From positions 1-10,551 of the forward strand of contig DAOUQA010000071.1 in assembly GCA_030625905.1 (NCBI GenBank): 10,551 nt of DNA, read 5' to 3'. Numbering within the stretch: position 1 is the stretch's first letter; the number at the start of each line of letters is the position of its first letter. The notes under the pieces were generated by a model. The model searched no databases, had not been told where the DNA came from, and was given only the letters and a program-made list of their open reading frames with translations. This DNA comes from Kiritimatiellales bacterium (GTDB taxonomy: Bacteria; Verrucomicrobiota; Kiritimatiellia; Kiritimatiellales; Pontiellaceae). Of the stretch, positions 1 to 4,673 are shown piece by piece. A program made the position numbers and the translations under genes.

Positions 1-517
1 CTAGTGAACTTTTGACTTCATCCGGAAGAAATACGCCACTACGCTTATTTGATGCGTTATCAATACTGATTAGTTTGGTGTCAGGAAAAAGCTCCATATA
101 ACTCGCCGAAAACAATCTTTCATATCGGGTATTGAACCTAATTCGTGTGCCTCTATACGCGAATGGGAATCTTTCTTTTAACTCAAAGAGAACACCTTTT
201 TCGGAGGGGTTTGTGGCCGAGATAATATTGACAGGTTCAACGGTAACAACCCGCCTTTCGCTTATTGCCGCAATAATAGTTTTTTCGTTATTTACCACTA
301 TTTGGTAGTCTGCATAAAGACTTCGGACAACCTCCAGTGCATTTTCAAATGCTATGGGAAGGCCAGTATCAATCGCACTTACATTCTCTGTACTAGTAGA
401 AATAGTTATAGGAAGGGTCTTTGAGCTTACCATATGACTTTCATAGAAATTAGATGCGGTTCCGCAACCGCTTAACGCCAGGCATGCTAATGTCAGTATA
501 TAATATTTTATGTTCAT
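1..517 (-). CDS. Putative lipoprotein, 3' end outside the window (partial)
   Basis: The frame is open from an ATG at 517 to the window edge, giving 172 residues with no stop. Residues 1-18 form a lipoprotein signal: MNIKYY, a short hydrophobic stretch, then LSGC with the lipidated cysteine at 18. The mature part begins GTASNFYES and continues as an apparent mix of beta-strand and charged segments without a motif I recognise. An AAAGGGAA Shine-Dalgarno-like stretch lies about 8 nt before the ATG and supports this start. The protein is probably anchored in the inner leaflet of the outer membrane, inferred only from the lipobox. The gene is A+T-rich compared with the topoisomerase genes. It points the same way as the toxin-antitoxin operon but is separated from it by the inverted-repeat element, so it probably has its own promoter. 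Function unknown. Confidence 0.75.
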   Translation of the reverse strand, partial: MNIKYYILTLACLALSGCGTASNFYESHMVSSKTLPITISTSTENVSAIDTGLPIAFENALEVVRSLYADYQIVVNNEKTIIAAISERRVVTVEPVNIISATNPSEKGVLFELKERFPFAYRGTRIRFNTRYERLFSASYMELFPDTKLISIDNASNKRSGVFLPDEVKSSL

Positions 518-595
518 ATTGGTTTCCCTTTATTAACTATCACACATTCCACAAGGCTCCGCCTCTCGAGGTGTGTATAGATACCATCATTAATC

Positions 596-699
596 GAAAT
601 AGGGGTCAGCCGATGAATCTTAGAAAACGCCATCCTCCCCTATTCATTTTTCTCTCACAACATCCTTGATTCTAAGAGTCATCGGCTGACCCCTATTTC
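596..699. repeat. Long inverted repeat, REP/MITE-like hairpin element
   Basis: The left arm (596-625) and right arm (670-699) are 30 nt each and complementary at 29 of 30 positions, around a 44-nt spacer (626-669). The outer part reads GAAATAGGGGTCAGCCGATG. Ends of the type AAATAGGGGTCAG are, from memory, common in REP-like sequences mobilised by IS200-like (Y1/RAYT) transposases, but no transposase is encoded here. The right arm ends exactly where the hsdR-like reading frame on the minus strand is broken, which suggests insertion or a recombination endpoint. As RNA the arms would form a very stable hairpin. It lacks a U-tract directly after the stem, so it is not a classical terminator. Confidence 0.7.
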
Positions 700-782
700 T
701 ATTTCGGCAGATAGCTATATCCCAGTTCATCGAACCAGTCGATGGCGGCTTCTTCTACGATGGACTCGGTTAATCGGCTCAT
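699..782 (-). pseudogene. N-terminal remnant of a type I restriction subunit R (HsdR-like) gene
   Basis: The 27-codon frame runs from an ATG at 782 to a TAG at 699-701. It begins MSRLTESIVEEAAIDWFDEL and continues GYSYLPK. From memory this is the characteristic start of many HsdR proteins (LTESxVEEAALxWfxeLGY, followed by GPDIAP). The usual protein is around 1000 residues, so nearly all of it is missing. The match stops just where GPDIAP would be expected. The stop codon uses the first base of the adjoining 30-bp inverted repeat. The ATG overlaps the stop of the XRE antitoxin gene in an ATGA arrangement, so the restriction gene was once translationally coupled to the toxin-antitoxin pair. No restriction activity can remain. 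The short match length is the main uncertainty. Confidence 0.6.
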
Positions 783-1333
783 GCCTCAGCCAGTTCCGCT
801 TCTTCTTCAAGGATCTGTTCAACCTGCGGCGGGCCAATCACAGTAAGTTTATTTTTACCTTTTGAACGGATCGATTTTTGGCTATCCCCAACCATCTTGG
901 CAATATTCACAAAGCACTCGTCATGAAATGCTGTAACTGCTTTTTCCATATGGGCATCGCCCTTGCTGAGCTTAACCAAATGCTGGAGTAGCTTAATCAT
1001 TTCAAAAGCGTGCACCTTCACCCGATCTACAATCTTCATTTTCTTTGGGAGAAAAACGAGAGACATCTCCATGCCCAGAGCATCTGAATAATCCAATAAA
1101 TCCCCAACGGAAATCTGACGATCCTCCTTGGTTTCCAGCTTGGAAACGCGCCCTTGTGTCCACCCCAGCTTTTCCGCCGCCTTTGCCTGCGACATTTTCT
1201 TCTGACTGCGCATCACCGTAAGAAGCCTAGAAAGCTGACGGGCGTTGATATAGTCCACCTGACGCTTTTTCTGCGCCGCTGGGAGATCCATTGATTTCAG
1301 GACATCCGCCACATTTGTGTACCGCTTAGCCAT
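779..1333 (-). CDS. XRE-family HTH antitoxin / transcriptional regulator
   Basis: This is a 184-residue protein. A helix-turn-helix of the Cro/C1 (XRE) type lies at about residues 33-95: MSQAKAAEKLGW, then TQGRVSKLE as recognition helix, then a DLLDYSDALGMEMSL segment typical of HTH antitoxins paired with RelE/HigB-like toxins. Residues 100-184 are charged and mainly helical, ending in an acidic tail (EEEAELAEA). This half is longer than in a minimal antitoxin and may bind the toxin or another partner. The ATG shares one base with the stop of the toxin gene (TAATG), and GGAGG sits 8 nt upstream inside the toxin gene. The order is toxin first, as in higBA. The protein probably neutralises the toxin and represses the operon through the palindrome at 1728-1744. 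Its 3' end overlaps the start of the hsdR-like remnant. Confidence 0.85.
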   Translation of the reverse strand: MAKRYTNVADVLKSMDLPAAQKKRQVDYINARQLSRLLTVMRSQKKMSQAKAAEKLGWTQGRVSKLETKEDRQISVGDLLDYSDALGMEMSLVFLPKKMKIVDRVKVHAFEMIKLLQHLVKLSKGDAHMEKAVTAFHDECFVNIAKMVGDSQKSIRSKGKNKLTVIGPPQVEQILEEEAELAEA

Positions 1334-1713
1334 TATGCGTTCCTCCGTTTAATCTGCCGCGCCTTTTTACGGCAGGTTTCAATATCCTGTTTTTGTGAAT
1401 CCTTGTCACCAATACCGAGCAAATAAACCGTCTGATGGATCACCGCCGCATAAACATATAACCGCGTAACCTTTAACGTGCCCGTCTTCTTGTCCGTATC
1501 CTTTTTTGCCCCACGCTGGTCGATCGCCACCATGCCCTCCGGCTCGGAATGAACAAATGGCTGCTGGTTGGCAATCTGCGTATTGCCTGTTTCTTGAAGC
1601 ACCGCAAGGTAGGTCTCCAAATTACTCATTGCGGCAGAGGCTTCGTTCTCGTGCTTTTTGACAAACCTTTTATATTGGTTATCAAAGCCTGTAGCCTTCT
1701 CAATTCCCCACAT
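1333..1713 (-). CDS. RelE/HigB-like toxin of a type II toxin-antitoxin pair
   Basis: This is a 126-residue protein. The C-terminal half carries the strand pattern of RelE/ParE-fold toxins: TRLYVYAAVIHQTVYLLGIG (83-102) followed by a DKDSQKQDIETCRKKARQIK tail, the usual GDKxTQxxDIxxC form of this family. The N-terminal part is helical and charged. Members are usually ribosome-dependent mRNA endonucleases, but the catalytic residues of this subgroup are not obvious to me, so activity is inferred from family and context. ATG at 1713 is chosen because GGGGG precedes it by 6 nt. A TTG codon at 1716 is directly in frame and could serve instead. The gene shares one base with the antitoxin gene. It is somewhat long for RelE (usually 85-110 aa), with a lysine-rich insert at about 69-80. 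Confidence 0.75.
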   Translation of the reverse strand: MWGIEKATGFDNQYKRFVKKHENEASAAMSNLETYLAVLQETGNTQIANQQPFVHSEPEGMVAIDQRGAKKDTDKKTGTLKVTRLYVYAAVIHQTVYLLGIGDKDSQKQDIETCRKKARQIKRRNA

Positions 1714-1723
1714 CAAGCACCCC

Positions 1724-1752
1724 CTTATATTCCATTATGGAATAATTGTCTA
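1724..1752 (-). promoter_or_regulatory. Promoter of the toxin-antitoxin operon
   Basis: On the minus strand TAGACA (1752-1747) and TATAAG (1729-1724) are separated by exactly 17 nt, a good sigma-70-like pair. The spacer is filled by a palindrome. The -10 box ends 10 nt before the ATG, so the leader would be only a few nucleotides long and might exclude part of the G-rich Shine-Dalgarno-like run. A start site further upstream is possible. Confidence 0.5.
1728..1744. promoter_or_regulatory. Palindromic operator candidate for antitoxin autoregulation
   Basis: TATTCCAT-T-ATGGAATA is a perfect palindrome with 8-nt arms around one central base. It lies inside the -35/-10 spacer and touches the -10 box of the toxin-antitoxin promoter. 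XRE antitoxins usually bind such sites as dimers and repress their own operon. The assignment follows from position and symmetry only. Confidence 0.55.
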
Positions 1753-1848
1753 CGGCAAATATATAAAATCAATCCTGCGCCTCTCTGCTTTTGTGGCCAG
1801 CTCATCAGGAATACCATCAAAGATGCTACCCTTAACACCCCCAGTCAT
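1750..1848 (-). CDS. Possible 32-codon small ORF upstream of the toxin gene
   Basis: An ATG at 1848 opens 32 codons, ending at a TAG that forms part of the toxin promoter's -35 box. The peptide begins MTGGVKGSIFDGIPDEL, continues with charged residues (ATKAERRR) and ends IDFIYLP. Its composition looks like normal coding sequence. However, there is no clear ribosome-binding site, and an in-frame TAA lies four codons upstream of the ATG. It could be a leader peptide, the end of a decayed gene, or chance. I do not recognise a family. Confidence 0.2.
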   Translation of the reverse strand: MTGGVKGSIFDGIPDELATKAERRRIDFIYLP

Positions 1849-2191
1849 AACGTACAATTACGTACACGTTAATGCTTATGAAGACCGTCATCAAGACACA
1901 ACCCCTGATAATGCGTATGGGGTTCCCCTAGTAATTTTTACTAGTGCCGCCCTTAAGTTCCCGGTGAAAAATTTCCACGTGCTGGCAGTCCAAACCCCAA
2001 AAAAAGAAACCCCCCAACACATCGCCTTAGTTATTGATTAGTTTTATCCTGCACACCAGCATAGTGCATATCCTGCTTTACCGCAGGAAACTACCTTCAT
2101 TCATCCGAATACCGAAAGGAGGCGTGCTTATCTTGTGGCTAAACAGTTCCGAAAGGAAAAGACAGCAAGGGACAGATCCAATCCAATAAGC
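1753..2191. other. Intergenic stretch with small inverted repeats, no convincing gene
   Basis: Apart from the doubtful small ORF at 1750-1848, about 440 nt lie between the toxin promoter and the tRNA terminator without a convincing gene. An open plus-strand frame at 1658-2041 overlaps the toxin gene and has no coding character. The stretch holds several short inverted repeats: TAACGT/ACGTTA (1848-1853 and 1866-1871), AACCCC/GGGGTT (1900-1905 and 1919-1924), CTAGTAA/TTACTAG (1928-1934 and 1938-1944) and TCCTGC/GCAGGA (2071-2076 and 2083-2088). An AAAGGAGG at about 2115-2122 is followed by a GTG and only about 20 codons before a stop. It may be a decayed part of the accessory segment. Confidence 0.5.
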
Positions 2192-2230
2192 AAAGAAAAA
2201 CCCCGCTATTGTTGACAACAACGAGGTTTT
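2192..2230 (-). terminator. Rho-independent terminator downstream of tRNA(CAU)
   Basis: On the minus strand a 15-bp stem runs AAAACCTCGTTGTTG, loop TCAA, CAATAGCGGGGTTTT. It includes four G-T wobbles and is followed by further T-rich sequence (TCTTT). It begins 7 nt after the tRNA 3' end. The stem is unbroken, and both position and orientation fit termination of the tRNA transcript. Confidence 0.8.
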
Positions 2231-2237
2231 AAGGGTG

Positions 2238-2311
2238 TGGGCCTGGAGGGACTTGAACCCCCGGCAAAGAGATTATGAGTCTCCTGCTCTGACCAACTGA
2301 GCTACAGGCCC
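2238..2311 (-). tRNA. tRNA with CAU anticodon, probably elongator tRNA-Met
   Basis: The full cloverleaf can be drawn: acceptor GGGCCTG/CAGGCCC, D arm GCTC/GAGC with loop AGTTGGTCA, anticodon stem GGAGA/TCTCT with loop CTCATAA (anticodon CAT), variable loop TTGCC, and T arm GGGGG/CCCTC with loop TTCAAGT. The length is 74 nt including discriminator A. CCA is not encoded (the sequence continues CAC), so it must be added after transcription. A CAU anticodon can belong to elongator Met, initiator Met or lysidine-modified Ile2. The paired first acceptor base argues against initiator, and the overall form resembles elongator Met, but Ile2 is not excluded. A TTGCCT and TATCTA pair 18 nt apart lies upstream but is weak. 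Confidence 0.93.
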
Positions 2312-2403
2312 TTTGATTCGGAAAGAAGAGCGAATAGATACTAGAATCCCCGTCAACAAGGCAAGGGGCATTTGAGCTTTTATGCCGATGGTGCCCCGAA
2401 AAC

Positions 2404-2436
2404 AAAAAAGCACCCCGAAGCTTCGGGGCGCTTTTT
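2404..2436. terminator. Symmetrical Rho-independent terminator
   Basis: CCCCGAAGCTTCGGGG forms the core stem. A single A/C mismatch and a GC/GC pair extend it, with six A before and five T after. The A and T runs on both flanks allow it to work in both directions. On the minus strand it lies about 20 nt past the stop of the secreted-protein gene, which it most likely terminates. It also separates that gene from the tRNA gene. Confidence 0.85.
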
Positions 2437-2456
2437 CCAGTCCTAGAATCCAAATC

Positions 2457-3065
2457 CTAGTAGTTGCCGGTGCTGACTGCGGCAGGAACGGCTTTCTTGA
2501 AGGCTTCTCCCGGATTCTCGAGAATGCCAGCCACATTGCCCTCTTTGTCAAACAAGGTTTTTGGCCCCAGTTCGCGAATCTTGGCGATGCCCTTGTCACG
2601 AATGTTCCTCCCGGAACGGGTATCGACAATCTTTCCGTTCTTGTCGACCACGACGAGCAGGTACGTTACATATTTTCCGCCGACATTGATGTTTCCGCTT
2701 GTTCTTCTCATTGAATACATTGGGCTGGAAAACGCGAAGGTGTTATCGTTTTCTTTGGTAAAGTTAAACTCTTTCTTAACAACATCAATAATGCCGTAAA
2801 GGTCGGTTTGAATTTGTTGCCCGATCACATAGAGTTCGGCGGTCAATGGGTCGGAGTAGGGCTGTCCGCCAGATTTCCGGATTTTGACATGGCACTGAAT
2901 ATTCTCAACTTTGGCTTCACCACTATCGCCAGCGCCAATGCTCTTTTTGCTCCGCTTCGCGGAAACATCGATGTCAACCCGTAGCGGGAACGTGGCATGC
3001 GCACTTGTCGCCACAATCGACCCCAAAACCACCATACTCAAAAAACCTTTAGTCAAACCTTTCAT
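2457..3065 (-). CDS. Secreted protein of unknown function
   Basis: This is a 202-residue protein with a clear Sec signal peptide. It starts MKGLTKGF, has a hydrophobic core to about 20, and a likely cleavage site after SAHA (24). The mature part begins TFPLRVDIDVSAKR and alternates hydrophobic and polar residues, suggesting a beta-sandwich. It has one cysteine (58) and ends in a less ordered tail (AVPAAVSTGNY). I recognise no family motif. The ATG at 3065 is preceded by GGAGG at 7 nt. The same frame stays open upstream to 3434, but that extension overlaps the 3D-domain gene out of frame and has no signal peptide, so it is rejected. The gene is last in the minus-strand envelope group, 64 nt after the 3D-domain gene, and ends before a strong terminator. 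It is probably periplasmic or outer-membrane associated. Confidence 0.8.
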   Translation of the reverse strand: MKGLTKGFLSMVVLGSIVATSAHATFPLRVDIDVSAKRSKKSIGAGDSGEAKVENIQCHVKIRKSGGQPYSDPLTAELYVIGQQIQTDLYGIIDVVKKEFNFTKENDNTFAFSSPMYSMRRTSGNINVGGKYVTYLLVVVDKNGKIVDTRSGRNIRDKGIAKIRELGPKTLFDKEGNVAGILENPGEAFKKAVPAAVSTGNY

Positions 3066-3093
3066 CAGCACTCCTCCATTTATTATTAGGTAC

Positions 3094-3122
3094 TGTATAA
3101 AACATTGGCGGAACCTAAGCAA
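3094..3122 (-). promoter_or_regulatory. Weak promoter candidate before the secreted-protein gene
   Basis: TTGCTT (3122-3117) and TATACA (3099-3094) are spaced by 17 nt in the 64-nt gap between the two genes on the minus strand. The hexamers match consensus at three and four of six bases, so this is only a candidate for separate transcription of the last gene. Confidence 0.25.
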
Positions 3123-3129
3123 TATAATT

Positions 3130-3654
3130 CTACTTTTCGGTTTCTTCCTGTACGTCCGGAGCCTCTTCGGAATTCTGCTTGGCTGGAAGCCAGACCTTGA
3201 CCTGTTTGGTGCGATTACCCCAGTGGCGGGCGAACCAGTGGTTCGGGCGGTAGAGGTCGATGTGTTGTCCTTTGATTGCGCCGCCGGTATCCTCGACGCG
3301 TCCATAGCCATAGCCGGGAATATGCAGGATGGTTCCGTAGGGATAGATGGAGGTGTCGGCCGCGATGGTTCCGGGGCGAGCCATCGAGCCGGATGAGGTG
3401 ATACCGACCTGCTTGATCCGGAATGATAATGCACCGGTTTTCTGGTAGGGGATAAACAGCAGCCACCTGTAGCTACAACAGCGGCGGCAGTGGCAGTAGG
3501 AAGTGGTTTTCATTTTAACGACCGTCGGATTTATCCCTTCCGGCGGGCGGATACGCTTCGGGAAATAGAACCGGCTTTCCTGTGCAAGCCAAACCAAGGC
3601 AATAACCGCGATGACCATTGGCCACCTGTTGGGGTTCTTTCGTCTTCGCAACAT
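3130..3654 (-). CDS. 3D-domain (MltA-like double-psi beta-barrel) protein, membrane-anchored
   Basis: This is a 174-residue protein. A basic N-terminus (MLRRRKNPNRWP) and one hydrophobic segment at about 13-26 suggest an inner-membrane anchor facing the periplasm. The C-terminal domain (about 45-157) has the hallmarks of the 3D domain: TSYCHCRRCC at 51-60 in place of the usual TAYCxCxxCCG, GITSSGSMARPGTIAAD (84-100), PYGTILHIPGYG (105-116), EDTGGAIKGQHIDLY (121-135). The family's three conserved aspartates correspond to 100, 122 and 133. This fold occurs in lytic transglycosylases such as MltA and in Gram-positive YuiC/Rpf-like proteins, so cleavage of peptidoglycan glycan strands is the likely role, not proven. 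A Glu/Lys-rich tail follows. The ATG at 3654 lies 13 nt after the lipoprotein gene's stop with only a weak Shine-Dalgarno, suggesting co-translation. Confidence 0.85.
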   Translation of the reverse strand: MLRRRKNPNRWPMVIAVIALVWLAQESRFYFPKRIRPPEGINPTVVKMKTTSYCHCRRCCSYRWLLFIPYQKTGALSFRIKQVGITSSGSMARPGTIAADTSIYPYGTILHIPGYGYGRVEDTGGAIKGQHIDLYRPNHWFARHWGNRTKQVKVWLPAKQNSEEAPDVQEETEK

Positions 3655-3667
3655 AACCCGGCAGAGC

Positions 3668-4234
3668 CTATCGGGCGTTGAGCTGCTTGCGTAGCGACTT
3701 GAGATCGCGTTCAGCCAAACGCACCTCGACGTGGGCGTCTTCCATGTTGGTAATATCCGGATCCAGCTCGATGAGCTTTTGGTAGTAGGGATCCATCTCG
3801 TCTTTTCCAAGTGTTTCCTTAGCGACGAGCGCTGAAAGCCACGCGGAGGCATGGCGATATTTGGAATTCGGATCCTCGGCGGTCTGCGCCGCATATCCCT
3901 TGGCTTTCGGGTAATCGCGCGAAACGAGTGCCATGAGTCCCTTGTAGTTGGTCTCTCCATACTCGGCCTTGAGATCGCGATCCTTGCTGGAACCATGCAC
4001 GGCTCCCAGCGTTGCCCCCGTCGCGCCGCCCACCACGGCACCCTGGGCCGCACGCTCAATCGGGTTGCCCGTAAACAATCCCCAGAAGAATCCCGAAACC
4101 GCCCCGCCAAGCGCCCCATACGCCGCCCCCTTTTTGGCCTCTTCGCCCGCCGCCGATTTCGATTTGCATCCCGTGCCCATCAGCATGGAGGCTAAAACAA
4201 GGGTTCCCGCAACGTGTATTATCCGATTCTTCAT
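3668..4234 (-). CDS. Glycine-zipper lipoprotein
   Basis: This is a 188-residue protein. It begins MKNRIIHVAGTLVLASMLMG with TGC next, giving a type II signal and lipidated Cys23. Residues 36-81 are a glycine zipper (GAAYGALGGAVSGFFWGLF and GAVVGGATGATLGAVHG) of the kind seen in 17-kDa-antigen/SlyB-like outer-membrane lipoproteins, able to form helical hairpins in a membrane. Residues 85-188 form a helical, charged domain (KGLMALVSRDYPKAKGYA, YYQKLIELDPD) faintly resembling TPR helices. This combination is not a standard family to me. The ATG at 4234 is chosen because it starts the signal peptide and follows AAGGAAAGG by 8 nt. The frame is open to 4282, but that extension precedes the signal. 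It is the first gene of the envelope group, with the 3D-domain gene 13 nt downstream. Confidence 0.85.
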   Translation of the reverse strand: MKNRIIHVAGTLVLASMLMGTGCKSKSAAGEEAKKGAAYGALGGAVSGFFWGLFTGNPIERAAQGAVVGGATGATLGAVHGSSKDRDLKAEYGETNYKGLMALVSRDYPKAKGYAAQTAEDPNSKYRHASAWLSALVAKETLGKDEMDPYYQKLIELDPDITNMEDAHVEVRLAERDLKSLRKQLNAR

Positions 4235-4260
4235 ATCATCACCTTTCCTTGAAAGGCCTG

Positions 4261-4288
4261 ATAATAAGCAGCTTAGTCTCAAAGTAAA
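4261..4288 (-). promoter_or_regulatory. Promoter candidate for the envelope gene group
   Basis: TTTACT (4288-4283) and TATTAT (4266-4261) are spaced by 16 nt on the minus strand, about 27 nt before the lipoprotein ATG. They match consensus at four and five of six bases and leave a normal-length leader carrying the Shine-Dalgarno. Confidence 0.4.
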
Positions 4289-4321
4289 GCGCTTCCAGCT
4301 ATTTCCGCCCCGTTCCGCCAG

Positions 4322-4359
4322 GTCACGGAACTCCGCACGATCGTGCAGAGTTCCGTGAC
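4322..4359. repeat. 38-nt loopless near-perfect palindrome
   Basis: The two 19-nt halves (4322-4340 and 4341-4359) are complementary at 18 of 19 positions, the exception being C4334 against A4347. The left half reads GTCACGGAACTCCGCACGA. The symmetry centre falls between two bases, so there is no loop. No T-run follows on either strand, so a terminator is unlikely. It may be an interspersed palindromic repeat or a dimeric protein-binding site between the divergent envelope and topoisomerase genes. Confidence 0.7.
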
Positions 4360-4546
4360 TTCCCTATGGCTGGGGGGGGGCAACAGAAAAACTGCGGCGT
4401 ATCGCTTGAAGGTGGCGGGACGAGTTGCTACATTTTGTGGGTTTTAAAGTAAGTTACATCCACATGTTGTGGTTTTTAGGGATTTTTTAGGTTCATATTC
4501 CATTTGCGGGGAATCGTGGGTATTGCGCATTTATACTAATAAGGTG
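4360..4546. other. Divergent intergenic sequence with a G9 run, no gene seen
   Basis: This is part of the 439-nt gap between the lipoprotein and parE starts. It contains nine consecutive G (4372-4380) and two imperfect copies of ACATnTTGTGG-TTTTA (4430-4448 and 4462-4480, 15 of 19 positions alike). A TATACT at 4532-4537 could be a -10 box for parE, but no matching -35 hexamer is found at normal spacing. No coding frame is credible. Confidence 0.5.
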
Positions 4547-4614
4547 TGGTGTCGGCTTCCATTCTGATGGAGCCGGTTACGCGCTCCCGAAGACGGGAAG
4601 CGCATGCTACACCA
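4547..4614 (+). repeat. Structured three-way-junction element before parE
   Basis: TGGTGT (4547-4552) pairs with ACACCA (4609-4614) and encloses two hairpins. The first (4553-4575) pairs CGGCT/AGCCG and CCAT/ATGG around TCTG with one bulged T. The second (4581-4603) pairs GCGCT/AGCGC and CCCG/CGGG around AAGA with one bulged A. The bulges sit on opposite arms, giving the element mirror-like symmetry. It could be a structured 5' leader of parE mRNA or a mobile palindromic repeat. It does not match a riboswitch class I know. Confidence 0.5.
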
Positions 4615-4658
4615 TGCTTCTTGCAATCCCCCCGGAGATAGGTCATGAACCATTTTTT

Positions 4659-4664
4659 AGAGGA
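4659..4664 (+). promoter_or_regulatory. Ribosome-binding site fixing the parE start
   Basis: AGAGGA lies 9 nt before the ATG at 4674. The in-frame ATG at 4614 overlaps the end of the structured element, has no such site, and would add 20 residues (beginning MLLAIPPEIG) not expected in the family. The downstream start is therefore preferred. Confidence 0.7.
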
Positions 4665-4673
4665 TTTAGGCAA

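Noticed and set aside
454..669. 71-codon open frame on the plus strand
   Set aside because: It is antisense to the lipoprotein start and runs through one arm and the spacer of the inverted repeat. It has no ribosome-binding site or protein-like pattern.
596..699. Inverted repeat as a CRISPR unit or riboswitch
   Set aside because: There is a single inverted pair with no regularly spaced direct repeats and no known aptamer pattern.
1658..2041. 127-codon open frame on the plus strand
   Set aside because: It overlaps the toxin gene antisense, crosses the toxin promoter and palindrome, and its product shows no domain or coding bias.
2115..2185. AAAGGAGG with a GTG start and a short peptide on the plus strand
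   Set aside because: Only about 20 codons follow before a stop. The Shine-Dalgarno match alone is not enough to call a gene.
3066..3434. N-terminal extension of the secreted-protein frame to 3434
   Set aside because: It is the 3D-domain gene read in another frame. The signal peptide and GGAGG place the true start at 3065.
3655..4119. N-terminal extension of the 3D-domain frame to 4119
   Set aside because: It is the glycine-zipper lipoprotein gene in another frame, rich in Arg and Pro. The anchor segment starts right after the ATG at 3654.
4461..4477. CCACA-TGT-TGTGG followed by TTTTT as a terminator
   Set aside because: The stem is only 5 bp, there is no gene upstream on the plus strand to terminate, and it overlaps the imperfect tandem repeat.
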